A stretch of DNA of 43,981 nucleotides. Origin: Bog-159 sp049511415 (GTDB lineage Bacteria; Acidobacteriota; Terriglobia; Bryobacterales; Bryobacteraceae). The position numbers were made by a program, and so were the translations under genes. The DNA lies in the NCBI GenBank assembly GCA_049511415.1, contig JBEKYC010000056.1:1-43981 (forward strand), read 5' to 3'. Position 1 is the stretch's first letter. Every line of letters begins with the position of its first letter. Below, one piece after another: positions 32,131 through 39,292 of this stretch. The notes beneath the pieces were generated by a model. It was not told the origin of the DNA, did no database searches, and was given only the letters and a program-made list of their open reading frames with translations.

Positions 32131-32805
32131 TTACGGGGCCACGCTGGCTTCCGGACTCTGGATCGTCCGGCAAACCTGAAAAACCAATGCCTCCGGAGTC
32201 TGGTCGCTGGCATCGATCTCGAACAGCCGGCGCCCTTTCTCCCGAAAAAAATCGATCAGCGGGCGGCTTTGCGACTCGTACGCCTCCAGCCGCTGGCGAA
32301 TCACCGACTCGTGGTCATCGTCCCGCACCACCAGAGTTTCGCCGTCCAGATCGCACACTCCCTCCACCCGGGGAGGGTTCGAAGCAATGTTGTAGAGGGT
32401 ACCGCAACGAGGGCACTGCCGGCGTCCGGCCAAACGAGCAACAATAACATTATAATCTACAATAAGATGAATCACCACTTCCCGGATCCCGCGGCTATCC
32501 AGCCAGCCGCATAGGTGCTCGGCCTGGGACCGCGTGCGCGGATATCCGTCCAGTATGAATCCATCCTGCGCGTCCGATTCGGTCAACCGCTCCTCTACCA
32601 GATGATTGACCACCTCATCGCGCACCAGCGACCCGGCATGCATGGTGCTGGCGACTTTCACACCCAGGGCGTTGCCTTCCCGAATGTGCCCACGGAGCAT
32701 ATCGCCCGTCGATATGTGCGGCACATGCAGGCAGTTCTTCAGTAAACTGGCCTGCGTGCCTTTTCCCGAACCTGGGGAACCAAACAAAACCACAGCTTGC
32801 TTCAT
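32131..32805 (-). CDS. adk: Adenylate kinase
   Basis: An enzyme of 224 residues that interconverts ATP plus AMP and two ADP. The P-loop is GSPGSGKGT (residues 9-17), the AMP-binding part includes ISTGDMLRGHIREG, and GFILDGYPRT is the catalytic segment. The lid is the zinc-type long form, with CPRCGTLYN and later CDLDG, giving a Cys-Cys-Cys-Asp site. The ATG at 32805 is preferred; a TTG at 32826 overlapping the secY stop is an alternative and neither has a clear ribosome-binding site. Confidence 0.96.
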   Translation of the reverse strand: MKQAVVLFGSPGSGKGTQASLLKNCLHVPHISTGDMLRGHIREGNALGVKVASTMHAGSLVRDEVVNHLVEERLTESDAQDGFILDGYPRTRSQAEHLCGWLDSRGIREVVIHLIVDYNVIVARLAGRRQCPRCGTLYNIASNPPRVEGVCDLDGETLVVRDDDHESVIRQRLEAYESQSRPLIDFFREKGRRLFEIDASDQTPEALVFQVCRTIQSPEASVAP

Positions 32806-32822
32806 GGAAAGCTGCGTTCGCG

Positions 32823-34217
32823 TCAAAATGTGCGGCGCCCGCGAATCCTCCCCGCCCGAGGCGTGAAGCCCTCGTAATGGCGCATAATCAACTGCGCTTC
32901 CACCTGGTTAATCGTATCCATCGCCACGCCCACTACGATCAGCAACGACGTGCCGCCGAAGTAAAAGTTCACGTTCAGCCCTTCGAGCAGGAACCGCGGC
33001 GCATGCGCGTCCATAAAGTTCCCGAGCAGCGGCAGATGTTGCAGCTTGATACCGGAAATCATGATGTCCGGAATCAGGCACAGAATCGACAGATAAATAC
33101 CGCCCACCACCGTAATCTTCGTCAGGATGGTGTTCATGTAATCGGCCGTGTTGCGCCCCGGACGGATGCCCGGAATGAATCCGCCGTACTTGCGCATGTT
33201 GTCGGCGGCTTCGTTGGGATTGAAGATGATGGATACGTAAAAGAAACAGAAGAAAATGATGCCCGCCACGAACAGCACGTAATAGAGCGGCTCGCCGTGG
33301 CGTATGGACGTCAGGGTGGCGCTCAGCCATGCGATATTTTTTACCCTGGGCACCTGGGCCAGGGTCTGCGGAAAAGCCAGGATCGACGAAGCGAAAATCA
33401 CCGGGATCACACCGCCGGCGTTGACCTTCAGCGGCATGTGGGTGGACTGCCCGCCCATCACCTTCCGTCCCACCACGCGCTTGGCGTATTGCACCGGAAT
33501 GCGCCGCTCGCCGCGCTCCACCAGCACGATGAACGCCACCACCAGCACCATCAGGACCAGGATCATGACCATCTGCAGCACGTTCCATTCGCGCGTCACG
33601 AACGTATTGCGGTAGATATTCGAAATGGCGTTCGGCAATCCCACCACGATGCCGGCAAAGATGATCAACGACATGCCGTTGCCGATGCCGCGGTCGCTGA
33701 TCTGTTCACCCAGCCACATGATGAACGCAGTGCCGGTGGTGAGCGAGATGATGGTCATCATCACGAACCCGAAGCCTGGATTGATCACCACGCCGCCCTG
33801 CATGGACATCAGTCCCTGGGCGATGCCGAACGATTGAATCACCGAAAGAATGATGGTGAGATATCGGGTCCACTGGGTAATTTTGCGCCGCCCCAGTTCG
33901 CCTTCTTTCTGCAGCTTTTCGAGCGTGGGCACCACCACGGTCAACAATTGCAGAATGATCGACGCCGTGATGTAGGGCATGATGCCCAGGGCGAAAATGG
34001 TCAGGCGGCGGATGTTGCCGCCCGCGAACAGATCGAAGAAGCCGAAAATAGTGCCGGAGGCGCGGCTGAAGAACTGCTCCCACGCGTTCATGTTGATGCC
34101 GGGCGTGGGAATGTGCCCGCCCAGGCGGTACACCGCCAGCATGGCCAGCGTGAACAGGACCCTCTTGCGCAGATCGGGGATACGGAAAACGTTGCCGAGC
34201 GCTTCAAAAAACCTCAT
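32823..34217 (-). CDS. secY: Preprotein translocase subunit SecY
   Basis: A 464-residue ten-helix membrane protein forming the Sec channel. Landmarks are the N-terminal FRIPDLRKRVLFTLAMLAVY, GIMPYITASIILQLL (plug and helix 2 region), GEQISDRGIGNGMSLIIFAG, and the cytoplasmic loop RRIPVQYAKRVVG used in SecA and ribosome binding. The C terminus RHYEGFTPRAGRIRGRR is typical. It follows rplO by 17 bp. Confidence 0.98.
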   Translation of the reverse strand: MRFFEALGNVFRIPDLRKRVLFTLAMLAVYRLGGHIPTPGINMNAWEQFFSRASGTIFGFFDLFAGGNIRRLTIFALGIMPYITASIILQLLTVVVPTLEKLQKEGELGRRKITQWTRYLTIILSVIQSFGIAQGLMSMQGGVVINPGFGFVMMTIISLTTGTAFIMWLGEQISDRGIGNGMSLIIFAGIVVGLPNAISNIYRNTFVTREWNVLQMVMILVLMVLVVAFIVLVERGERRIPVQYAKRVVGRKVMGGQSTHMPLKVNAGGVIPVIFASSILAFPQTLAQVPRVKNIAWLSATLTSIRHGEPLYYVLFVAGIIFFCFFYVSIIFNPNEAADNMRKYGGFIPGIRPGRNTADYMNTILTKITVVGGIYLSILCLIPDIMISGIKLQHLPLLGNFMDAHAPRFLLEGLNVNFYFGGTSLLIVVGVAMDTINQVEAQLIMRHYEGFTPRAGRIRGRRTF

Positions 34218-34234
34218 GGTTCCCTTGCCTCCGC

Positions 34235-34699
34235 TTACGCCTGTGGTTCGGCGGCACTGCCACCGATCACCACGGCTTCGCCGCCGGCTGCCTTGATCTT
34301 GTCGAGCGCGGACTTGGAGAACAAATGTGCTTCGACCCGCACTTTACGCGTCAATTGGCCCGACCCGAGCACCTTCAGCCCTTCGTACAGCTTCCGGATC
34401 ACGCCGTGCTCGAGAAGATGATCGGGAGTAAATGTGTCCCCTTCCAGTTTCTCCAGCCGCCCCAGGTTCACGATGGCGTACTGTTTCTTAAAGATATTCG
34501 TAAAACCGCGCTTCGGCAAGCGGCGGTGCAGCGGCATCTGGCCGCCTTCAAATCCGCGCTTCTGGCCGAAGCCGGTGCCGGCGCGCTGTCCCTTGCTGCC
34601 GCGCGTGGAGGTCTTGCCCAGACCCGAGCCCATACCGCGCCCAATGCGCTTGCGCGTGTGCTTCTGCCCGGCGGGAGGTTTCAATCCACTCAGATTCAT
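34235..34699 (-). CDS. rplO: 50S ribosomal protein L15
   Basis: A 154-residue assembly protein of the large subunit. MNLSGLKPPAGQKHTRKRIG and GRGMGSGLGKTSTRGSKGQR form the long basic N-terminal extension threaded into 23S rRNA. FEGGQMPLHRRLPKRGFTN is the conserved hinge, and the C-terminal globular part ends in DKIKAAGGEAVVIG. It begins 8 bp after rpmD. Confidence 0.98.
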   Translation of the reverse strand: MNLSGLKPPAGQKHTRKRIGRGMGSGLGKTSTRGSKGQRAGTGFGQKRGFEGGQMPLHRRLPKRGFTNIFKKQYAIVNLGRLEKLEGDTFTPDHLLEHGVIRKLYEGLKVLGSGQLTRKVRVEAHLFSKSALDKIKAAGGEAVVIGGSAAEPQA

Positions 34700-34707
34700 A
34701 GGCTCTC

Positions 34708-34887
34708 CTATTCGACCACCTTCAGCAGATGCGGGACCTTGTTGACCATACCCCGGAAGACCGGCGAATCCGGGCGCTCCACGACTTGGTTGACCTTGCG
34801 CAGACCCAACCCCTTCACCACCCGCTTATGTTTCTCGGGAGTGCAGATCGGGCTGCGGTACAGCTTAATCTTGATCATTCCATCCAT
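34708..34887 (-). CDS. rpmD: 50S ribosomal protein L30
   Basis: A 59-residue protein with KIKLYRSPICTPEKHKRVVK, GLGLRKVNQVVERPDSPVFR and GMVNKVPHLLKVVE, typical of L30. I chose the ATG at 34887 because AAAAGG lies about 9 bases upstream; the ATG at 34878 is closer to the usual family start and is a real alternative. The 89-bp gap to rpsE upstream contains a long hairpin. Confidence 0.95.
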   Translation of the reverse strand: MDGMIKIKLYRSPICTPEKHKRVVKGLGLRKVNQVVERPDSPVFRGMVNKVPHLLKVVE

Positions 34888-34910
34888 AAGACAAAACCTT
34901 TTCGGCCACC

Positions 34911-34970
34911 GATGAACACAGATCCACACGGATAAGACGGTTGGTTTATCCGTGTTTATCTGTGTTCATC
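34911..34970. repeat. Long imperfect palindrome between rpsE and rpmD
   Basis: The arm at 34911-34935 pairs with the arm at 34946-34970 at 23 of 25 positions, around a 10-base loop. Each arm is built from GATGAACACAGAT-like and ACGGATAA-like units. It is much longer than needed for regulation of an internal operon gap and looks like a dispersed intergenic repeat that has settled in the spc operon. No T-run follows, so it is not a simple terminator. Confidence 0.75.
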
Positions 34971-34976
34971 CGTGAC

Positions 34977-35489
34977 TCATAATCTATCTACGGTCAAACC
35001 CCGCATTTCCGCGACTTCGTTCTTATCCCGCAACTGCTCCAGCGCCACGATGGTGGCCTTCACCACGTTGTGCGGGTTATGCGTGCCGATGGATTTCGTC
35101 AGCACGTTGGGAATGCCCACCGAGGTGATTACCGCGCGCACCGGTCCGCCGGCGATCACCCCCGTGCCTTCCGGAGCCGGCTTCAACAGCACCAGGCCGC
35201 TGCCATACCGGCCCAGTGACTGGTGCGGAATGGTGGTCCCCAGCATGTGGATCCGGCGCAGATTCTTCTTGGCCGCTTCGATGCCTTTGCGAATGGCCGA
35301 AGGCACTTCCTTGGCCTTGCCCACGCCGAAGCCCACCACTTTGGCGGCCGGGTCGCCGATGACCACCAGCGCCGAGAAACTCAGATTCTTGCCGCCCTTG
35401 ACCACTTTGGTCACGCGGTTGATCGATACCACCTGCTCCTTCAGATTGAGCGATTGGGGATCGATGCGTTTCACGATTGAGGCTGCCAT
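34977..35489 (-). CDS. rpsE: 30S ribosomal protein S5
   Basis: A 170-residue protein involved in mRNA unwinding and decoding fidelity. The double-stranded-RNA-binding part has INRVTKVVKGGKNLSFSALV and VVGFGVGKAKEVPSAIRKG; the C-terminal part has GSGLVLLKPAPEGTGVIAGG and SIGTHNPHNVVKAT. The ATG at 35489 overlaps the rplR stop as TGATG, indicating coupled translation. The longer open frame upstream is an artefact of rplR in another frame. Confidence 0.98.
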   Translation of the reverse strand: MAASIVKRIDPQSLNLKEQVVSINRVTKVVKGGKNLSFSALVVIGDPAAKVVGFGVGKAKEVPSAIRKGIEAAKKNLRRIHMLGTTIPHQSLGRYGSGLVLLKPAPEGTGVIAGGPVRAVITSVGIPNVLTKSIGTHNPHNVVKATIVALEQLRDKNEVAEMRGLTVDRL

Positions 35490-35848
35490 CAAAACTCCAG
35501 TCCGGCTTCCCGTGCGGCGTCCGCCAAGGCCTTCACGCGGCCGTGATACAGATAGCCGCCCCGGTCGAACACCACTTTTGCAATACCCTTTTCCTTGGCC
35601 CGCTCGGCGATCAGCTTGCCGACCGACTTGGCGGCCGCCAGATTGCCACCGTTGGTCCGCTTGCCTTTCTCGATGGTCGAGGCGGAAACCAGGGTAACGC
35701 CCTGCCCGTCGTCGATCACTTGCACGTAGATGTTGGCTACGCTGCGAAACACCGCCAGCCGGGGGCGCTCGGCGCTGCCGCGCACCTTTTGCCGTATGCG
35801 TTCGTGGATCCGCTGCCGGATCTCGTTCTTTTGAGTAACGTGGATCAT
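35489..35848 (-). CDS. rplR: 50S ribosomal protein L18
   Basis: A 119-residue 5S rRNA-binding protein: RIRQKVRGSAERPRLAVFRS, NIYVQVIDD, AKSVGKLIAERAKEKGI and the signature VVFDRGGYLYHGRVKALADA, ending REAGLEF. Its start overlaps the rplF stop (ATGA), and its stop overlaps the rpsE start. Confidence 0.98.
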   Translation of the reverse strand: MIHVTQKNEIRQRIHERIRQKVRGSAERPRLAVFRSVANIYVQVIDDGQGVTLVSASTIEKGKRTNGGNLAAAKSVGKLIAERAKEKGIAKVVFDRGGYLYHGRVKALADAAREAGLEF

Positions 35849-36381
35849 TTTGCACTCGCTCCGGTCTTGCCGACCTTCTTGCGCAACTGCTCGCCGGTAT
35901 AGCGGATGCCCTTGTTCTTGTAGGGATCCGGCTTGCGCAGCCCGCGGATGTTGGCGGCCACCTGGCCGATCATCTGTTTGTCGTGCCCGCTCAGAACCAG
36001 ATGCGTCTGCTTGTCGATCTTCAGGTCCACGCCCTCGGGCAACAGCACTTCAATCGGGTGCGAATAGCCCAACGTGAAAGTGGCGATCTTGCCCTTGACT
36101 TCGGCGCGATACCCGATGCCCACGATGTCCAGTTCCTTGGTGAACCCGGTGGAAACCCCTTGCACCGCGTTGGCCGCCAGCGCCCGGGTCAGCCCGTGCA
36201 GGGCCGCCTGATTGTCGCTGGCGCGCACGACATCCAATCGCCCGTCGGTCTGCTTGAACTGGATGCCTTCCGGTATCGGCACATGCAGCGTGCCCTTGGG
36301 TCCGGTCACTTCCATCTGCTCGCCGATTTGGATTTTGACCCCTTTCGGCAGGGGAATCGGCTTTTTACCAATACGCGACAT
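35845..36381 (-). CDS. rplF: 50S ribosomal protein L6
   Basis: A 178-residue two-domain protein near the factor-binding site. MSRIGKKPIPLPKGVKI opens it, GPKGTL marks the first domain, and ELDIVGIGYRAEVKG and GLRKPDPYKNKGIRY mark the second. It follows rpsH by 6 bp and overlaps rplR by 4 bp. Confidence 0.98.
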   Translation of the reverse strand: MSRIGKKPIPLPKGVKIQIGEQMEVTGPKGTLHVPIPEGIQFKQTDGRLDVVRASDNQAALHGLTRALAANAVQGVSTGFTKELDIVGIGYRAEVKGKIATFTLGYSHPIEVLLPEGVDLKIDKQTHLVLSGHDKQMIGQVAANIRGLRKPDPYKNKGIRYTGEQLRKKVGKTGASAK

Positions 36382-36387
36382 AACCCC

Positions 36388-36783
36388 TCACGAAATCCGG
36401 CACAACAGCTCGCCGCCCACTTTTTCCTTGTGCGCGTCGCGGCCGGTCATGACGCCCCGCGGCGTCGTCAGAATGTTGATCCCCAGCCCGCCCAGCACGC
36501 GGGGAATATCGTGCTGCCCCACGTACACGCGGCAGCCCGGCCGGGAAACGCGCTCGATGCTCGATATCACCGGCGCATTGTTGGTGCTGTATTTCAAATA
36601 GATCTTGATGATCTTCTTAGGACCTTCTTCGGCGACCTTGAAGTTCTGGATATAGCCCTCTTCCTTGAGGATTCGGGCGATCTCCGCCTTCAGCTTGGAC
36701 GCCGGCACATCCACTTTGGGATGCCGCGCGCGAATGGCGTTACGCACCCGCGTCAACATGTCGGCGATAGGGTCACTTGTCAT
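36388..36783 (-). CDS. rpsH: 30S ribosomal protein S8
   Basis: A 131-residue protein, an early assembly factor and the classical repressor of the spc operon in E. coli. DPIADMLTRVRNAIRARHPK, GYIQNFKV, RVSRPGCRVYVG and VLGGLGINILTTPRGVMTGR are conserved. It lies 22 bp after rpsN. I saw no obvious copy of the S8 target helix in the nearby mRNA, but did not fold it. Confidence 0.98.
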   Translation of the reverse strand: MTSDPIADMLTRVRNAIRARHPKVDVPASKLKAEIARILKEEGYIQNFKVAEEGPKKIIKIYLKYSTNNAPVISSIERVSRPGCRVYVGQHDIPRVLGGLGINILTTPRGVMTGRDAHKEKVGGELLCRIS

Positions 36784-36805
36784 TGCTGCCCTCCCACGAT
36801 TCCTT

Positions 36806-37018
36806 TCACCAGCTCGCCTTCGTCACGCCGGGGATCTCTCCGTTCAGCGCTAATTGCCGGAAACACAGCCGGCAGATGCCAAACTTGCGCAGAAACGCGC
36901 GCGGACGTCCGCAGCGCCAGCAGCGGTTGCGGTGCTTGCAGTAGTGCAACCCGGGCGTTTTGGCGCGGCGCGCCTCTTCCAGTTTCAGATCCTTGGCTTT
37001 TTTGGCGGTAGTGGCCAT
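36806..37018 (-). CDS. rpsN: 30S ribosomal protein S14, zinc-binding type
   Basis: A 70-residue protein of the short zinc-ribbon S14 group. Cys33, Cys36, Cys49 and Cys52 form the CxxC...CxxC site in RCWRCGRPRAFLRKFGICRL, and the end is LNGEIPGVTKASW. The N-terminal KAKDLKLEEARRAK stretch is longer than in the usual 61-residue form. Lies 18 bp after rplE. Confidence 0.97.
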   Translation of the reverse strand: MATTAKKAKDLKLEEARRAKTPGLHYCKHRNRCWRCGRPRAFLRKFGICRLCFRQLALNGEIPGVTKASW

Positions 37019-37036
37019 GATTCTCTTTTCTCTTCC

Positions 37037-37579
37037 TTACTGCCGGAACGGCATCCCCAACTGCTTCAACAACGCCATGCCCTCCGCATCCGTGCGCGCG
37101 GAGGTGGTGATCGAAATGTTCATGCCTTTGGTCTTTTCCACCTTGGCGTAGTCGATCTCCGGAAAAATCAATTGCTCGCGAATGCCCAGGGTATAATTCC
37201 CGCGCCCGTCAAACGATTTGCTGGACACGCCGCGAAAGTCCCGCACACGCGGCAGGGCCACGTTCACCAGGCGGTCGAAAAACTCGTACATGCGGTCGCC
37301 GCGCAACGTGACCATGCAGCCGATGGCCATGCCCTCGCGCAGTTTGAAAGCGGCGATGGATTTGCGCGCCTTCGTCACCACCGGCTTCTGGCCGGCGATC
37401 TGCCCCAACTCGTTCACCGCGCCATCCATCAGCTTGGCGTTCTGCGTGGCTTCGCCCATGCCGATGTTGACCGATATTTTGGCCAGTTTCGGCACGGCCA
37501 TAATGTTCTTGTATCCGAATTCCTTGGTCAGAACCGGAACTACCGACTTTGTATAATGCTGCTTCAATCGTGCTGCCAT
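37037..37579 (-). CDS. rplE: 50S ribosomal protein L5
   Basis: A 180-residue protein of the central protuberance that binds 5S rRNA and P-site tRNA. ISVNIGMGEATQNAKLMDGA, GQKPVVTKARKSIAAFKLRE and GRGNYTLGIREQLIFPEIDY are diagnostic. Length is standard. It follows rplX by 3 bp. Confidence 0.98.
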   Translation of the reverse strand: MAARLKQHYTKSVVPVLTKEFGYKNIMAVPKLAKISVNIGMGEATQNAKLMDGAVNELGQIAGQKPVVTKARKSIAAFKLREGMAIGCMVTLRGDRMYEFFDRLVNVALPRVRDFRGVSSKSFDGRGNYTLGIREQLIFPEIDYAKVEKTKGMNISITTSARTDAEGMALLKQLGMPFRQ

Positions 37580-37582
37580 GGT

Positions 37583-37948
37583 CTATTTCCTGTCCAGCGA
37601 TTGCCCGCATTTGCGGCAGACGCGCGTGCGCCGCACGGCGCCGCCCGCCAGATTCTCCACATGATGCCCGATGCGCACCGGACCGCATTGCGGGCACACA
37701 ATCTTCACGTTCGAAACCGAAATGGGACTCTCCCGCTCGGCGATGCCGCCCTTGATCTGCTTGGCCGGATTCGGCCGCGTGTGCCGCTTGACCATCGACA
37801 CATGCTCCACCAGAATCTTGCCGTTGCGCGGGTTGACATCCAGCACGCGCCCGGTCTTGCCCGCATCGCGGCCCGTGATCACTTTTACCTGATCGTTTTT
37901 CTTCAACAGAATACGCACCGGCTCCGGCGCTTTTTTATGTGACGGCAT
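37583..37948 (-). CDS. rplX: 50S ribosomal protein L24
   Basis: A 121-residue assembly-initiating protein. The KOW motif is KKNDQVKVITGRDAGKTGRV, followed by VEHVSMVKRHTRPNP and GGIAERESPISVSNV. Two CxxC pairs, Cys85/88 (CPQC) and Cys111/114 (CRKC), suggest a zinc site in the C-terminal part. It starts 1 bp after rplN. Confidence 0.97.
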   Translation of the reverse strand: MPSHKKAPEPVRILLKKNDQVKVITGRDAGKTGRVLDVNPRNGKILVEHVSMVKRHTRPNPAKQIKGGIAERESPISVSNVKIVCPQCGPVRIGHHVENLAGGAVRRTRVCRKCGQSLDRK

Positions 37949-37949
37949 T

Positions 37950-38318
37950 TCAAATGACCTCGGGCGCGAGCGACACGATCTTCATGAACTTCTTCTCGCG
38001 CAACTCGCGCGCCACCGGACCGAACACGCGCGTGCCCACCGGCTCGCCCAATTCGGTGATCAGCACCGCGGCGTTGGAATCGAAACGGATGTAAGTGCCG
38101 TCCTTCCGCCGCGTCTCTTTGCGCATGCGCACGATCACGCAACGCACCACTTTCCCTTTTTTGATGGCGGAATCCGGCGCCGCCTCTTTCACGCTGGCCG
38201 TAACCACATCGCCCAAACCGGCCCGCAAACCGAGGTCGCCGCCGCGCGGCAGGATGCACGCCAGACGGCGCGCGCCGCTGTTGTCGGCCACCTCCAGAAT
38301 TGTTCGCATTCCTACCAT
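37950..38318 (-). CDS. rplN: 50S ribosomal protein L14
   Basis: A 122-residue protein at the subunit interface. TILEVADNSGARRLACI, GDVVTASVKEAAPDSAIKKG, KVVRCVIVRMRKETRRKDGT and RIFGPV-like TRVFGPVARELR are conserved. The ATG at 38318 (MVGMRTILEV) matches the family start; a second ATG three codons later is possible. The open frame further upstream crosses the hairpin gap and rpsQ and is not real. Confidence 0.97.
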   Translation of the reverse strand: MVGMRTILEVADNSGARRLACILPRGGDLGLRAGLGDVVTASVKEAAPDSAIKKGKVVRCVIVRMRKETRRKDGTYIRFDSNAAVLITELGEPVGTRVFGPVARELREKKFMKIVSLAPEVI

Positions 38319-38340
38319 AGGTCGCTCTCGCTCCCGGGGT

Positions 38341-38363
38341 CGGGGGACCAGGCCCCCGGTCCC
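38341..38363. repeat. GC-rich hairpin in the rplN-rpsQ gap
   Basis: CGGGGG (38341-38346) pairs with CCCCCG (38353-38358), and alternatively GGGACC (38344-38349) pairs with GGTCCC (38358-38363). The two are mutually exclusive. It occupies half of the 44-bp gap and abuts the rpsQ stop. No T-run follows. Confidence 0.5.
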
Positions 38364-38668
38364 TACGCTTTGATATCCAACTCCGCCGGCTGCGTCCCCA
38401 CCTGCGCCGCCCGCCGAACCACTTCGGCGAGTTGCCAGCGCTTCAGGCGGCTCAACGGCCGGCACTCGATAATGCGCACGATATCGCCCATCTTGGCGTT
38501 CGACTGCTCGTCGTGCGCGTAGAATTTCTTGCGCTTGCTCACGATCCTCTTATACAGCGGATGCGGCACACGGCGGCCGACTTCCACGATGATCGTCTTG
38601 GCCATCTTGGTGGAAACCACCTGGCCGACCTTCTCGTTCTTCAATTTCTTTCGCGCTTGCTCCGCCAT
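38363..38668 (-). CDS. rpsQ: 30S ribosomal protein S17
   Basis: A 101-residue OB-fold 16S rRNA-binding protein. GQVVSTKMAKTIIVEVGRRV, HPLYKRIVSKRKKFYAHDE and MGDIVRIIECRPLSRLKRWQ are typical. The last 15 residues (AAQVGTQPAELDIKA) extend past the usual end. It starts 1 bp after rpmC. Confidence 0.97.
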   Translation of the reverse strand: MAEQARKKLKNEKVGQVVSTKMAKTIIVEVGRRVPHPLYKRIVSKRKKFYAHDEQSNAKMGDIVRIIECRPLSRLKRWQLAEVVRRAAQVGTQPAELDIKA

Positions 38669-38669
38669 A

Positions 38670-38870
38670 TTACTTCTTCCCCGCCAGTTCGCGTTCCCGC
38701 AGGATGGTGAAAATCCGCGCCCGATCCTTCTTCATGCCGCGCGCCTTCTTCAGACCTTCCATGGTGCCCATGGACATCTGGAAATTCAGCCGGAAAAGCT
38801 GATCCTCGATGGTGTGCAGTTGCGCCTTCAACTCGTTGTCGTTAAGGTCCCTGACCTTCTGTGACTTCAT
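38670..38870 (-). CDS. rpmC: 50S ribosomal protein L29
   Basis: A 66-residue helical protein at the tunnel exit. KVRDLNDNELKAQLHTIEDQ, LFRLNFQMSMGTMEG and KDRARIFTILRERE are characteristic. It is 3 bp after rplP and 1 bp before rpsQ. Confidence 0.96.
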   Translation of the reverse strand: MKSQKVRDLNDNELKAQLHTIEDQLFRLNFQMSMGTMEGLKKARGMKKDRARIFTILRERELAGKK

Positions 38871-38873
38871 GAT

Positions 38874-39290
38874 CTACTCCGCCTGCTCCCGCGTGACAAA
38901 TTTCGTCCTGATCGGCAATTTGTGCGCGGCCAGCCGCATGGCATCCTGGGCCACTTGCACCGGCACGCCTTCCATCTCGAACAATATTTTGCCCGGCCGC
39001 ACCACCGCGACCCACTGCTCCGGCGCGCCCTTGCCTTTTCCCATACGGGTCTCCGCGGGCTTCTTGGTAATGGGCTTGTCCGGGAACAAGCGGATCCAGA
39101 CTTTGCCGCCGCGCTTGATCGAGCGCGTCATGGCGATGCGCGCCGCTTCGATTTGCCGGTCCGTAATCCAGGCGCAGGTCATGGCCTTTAAACCAAATTC
39201 GCCGAATGCGATGGACGAACCGCGCCACGCCTTGCCCGCCATGCGTCCGCGTTGCTGCTTGCGGAATTTGACCTTCTTCGGCATCATCAT
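38874..39290 (-). CDS. rplP: 50S ribosomal protein L16
   Basis: A 138-residue protein at the A site of the peptidyl-transferase region. [60 protein letters not shown]-like text ([20 protein letters not shown]) and [20 protein letters not shown] are conserved. It starts 2 bp after rpsC. Confidence 0.98.
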   Translation of the reverse strand: [138 protein letters not shown]

Positions 39291-39292
39291 GG

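Noticed and set aside
32877..34421. 514-codon open frame on the plus strand opposite secY and rplO
   Set aside because: It is antisense to two unmistakable conserved genes and its His/Asp/Gln/Arg-rich text is the typical mirror of GC-rich coding DNA.
34977..35855. 292-codon version of rpsE
   Set aside because: The first 122 codons are rplR read in another frame; the conserved S5 start is the ATG at 35489.
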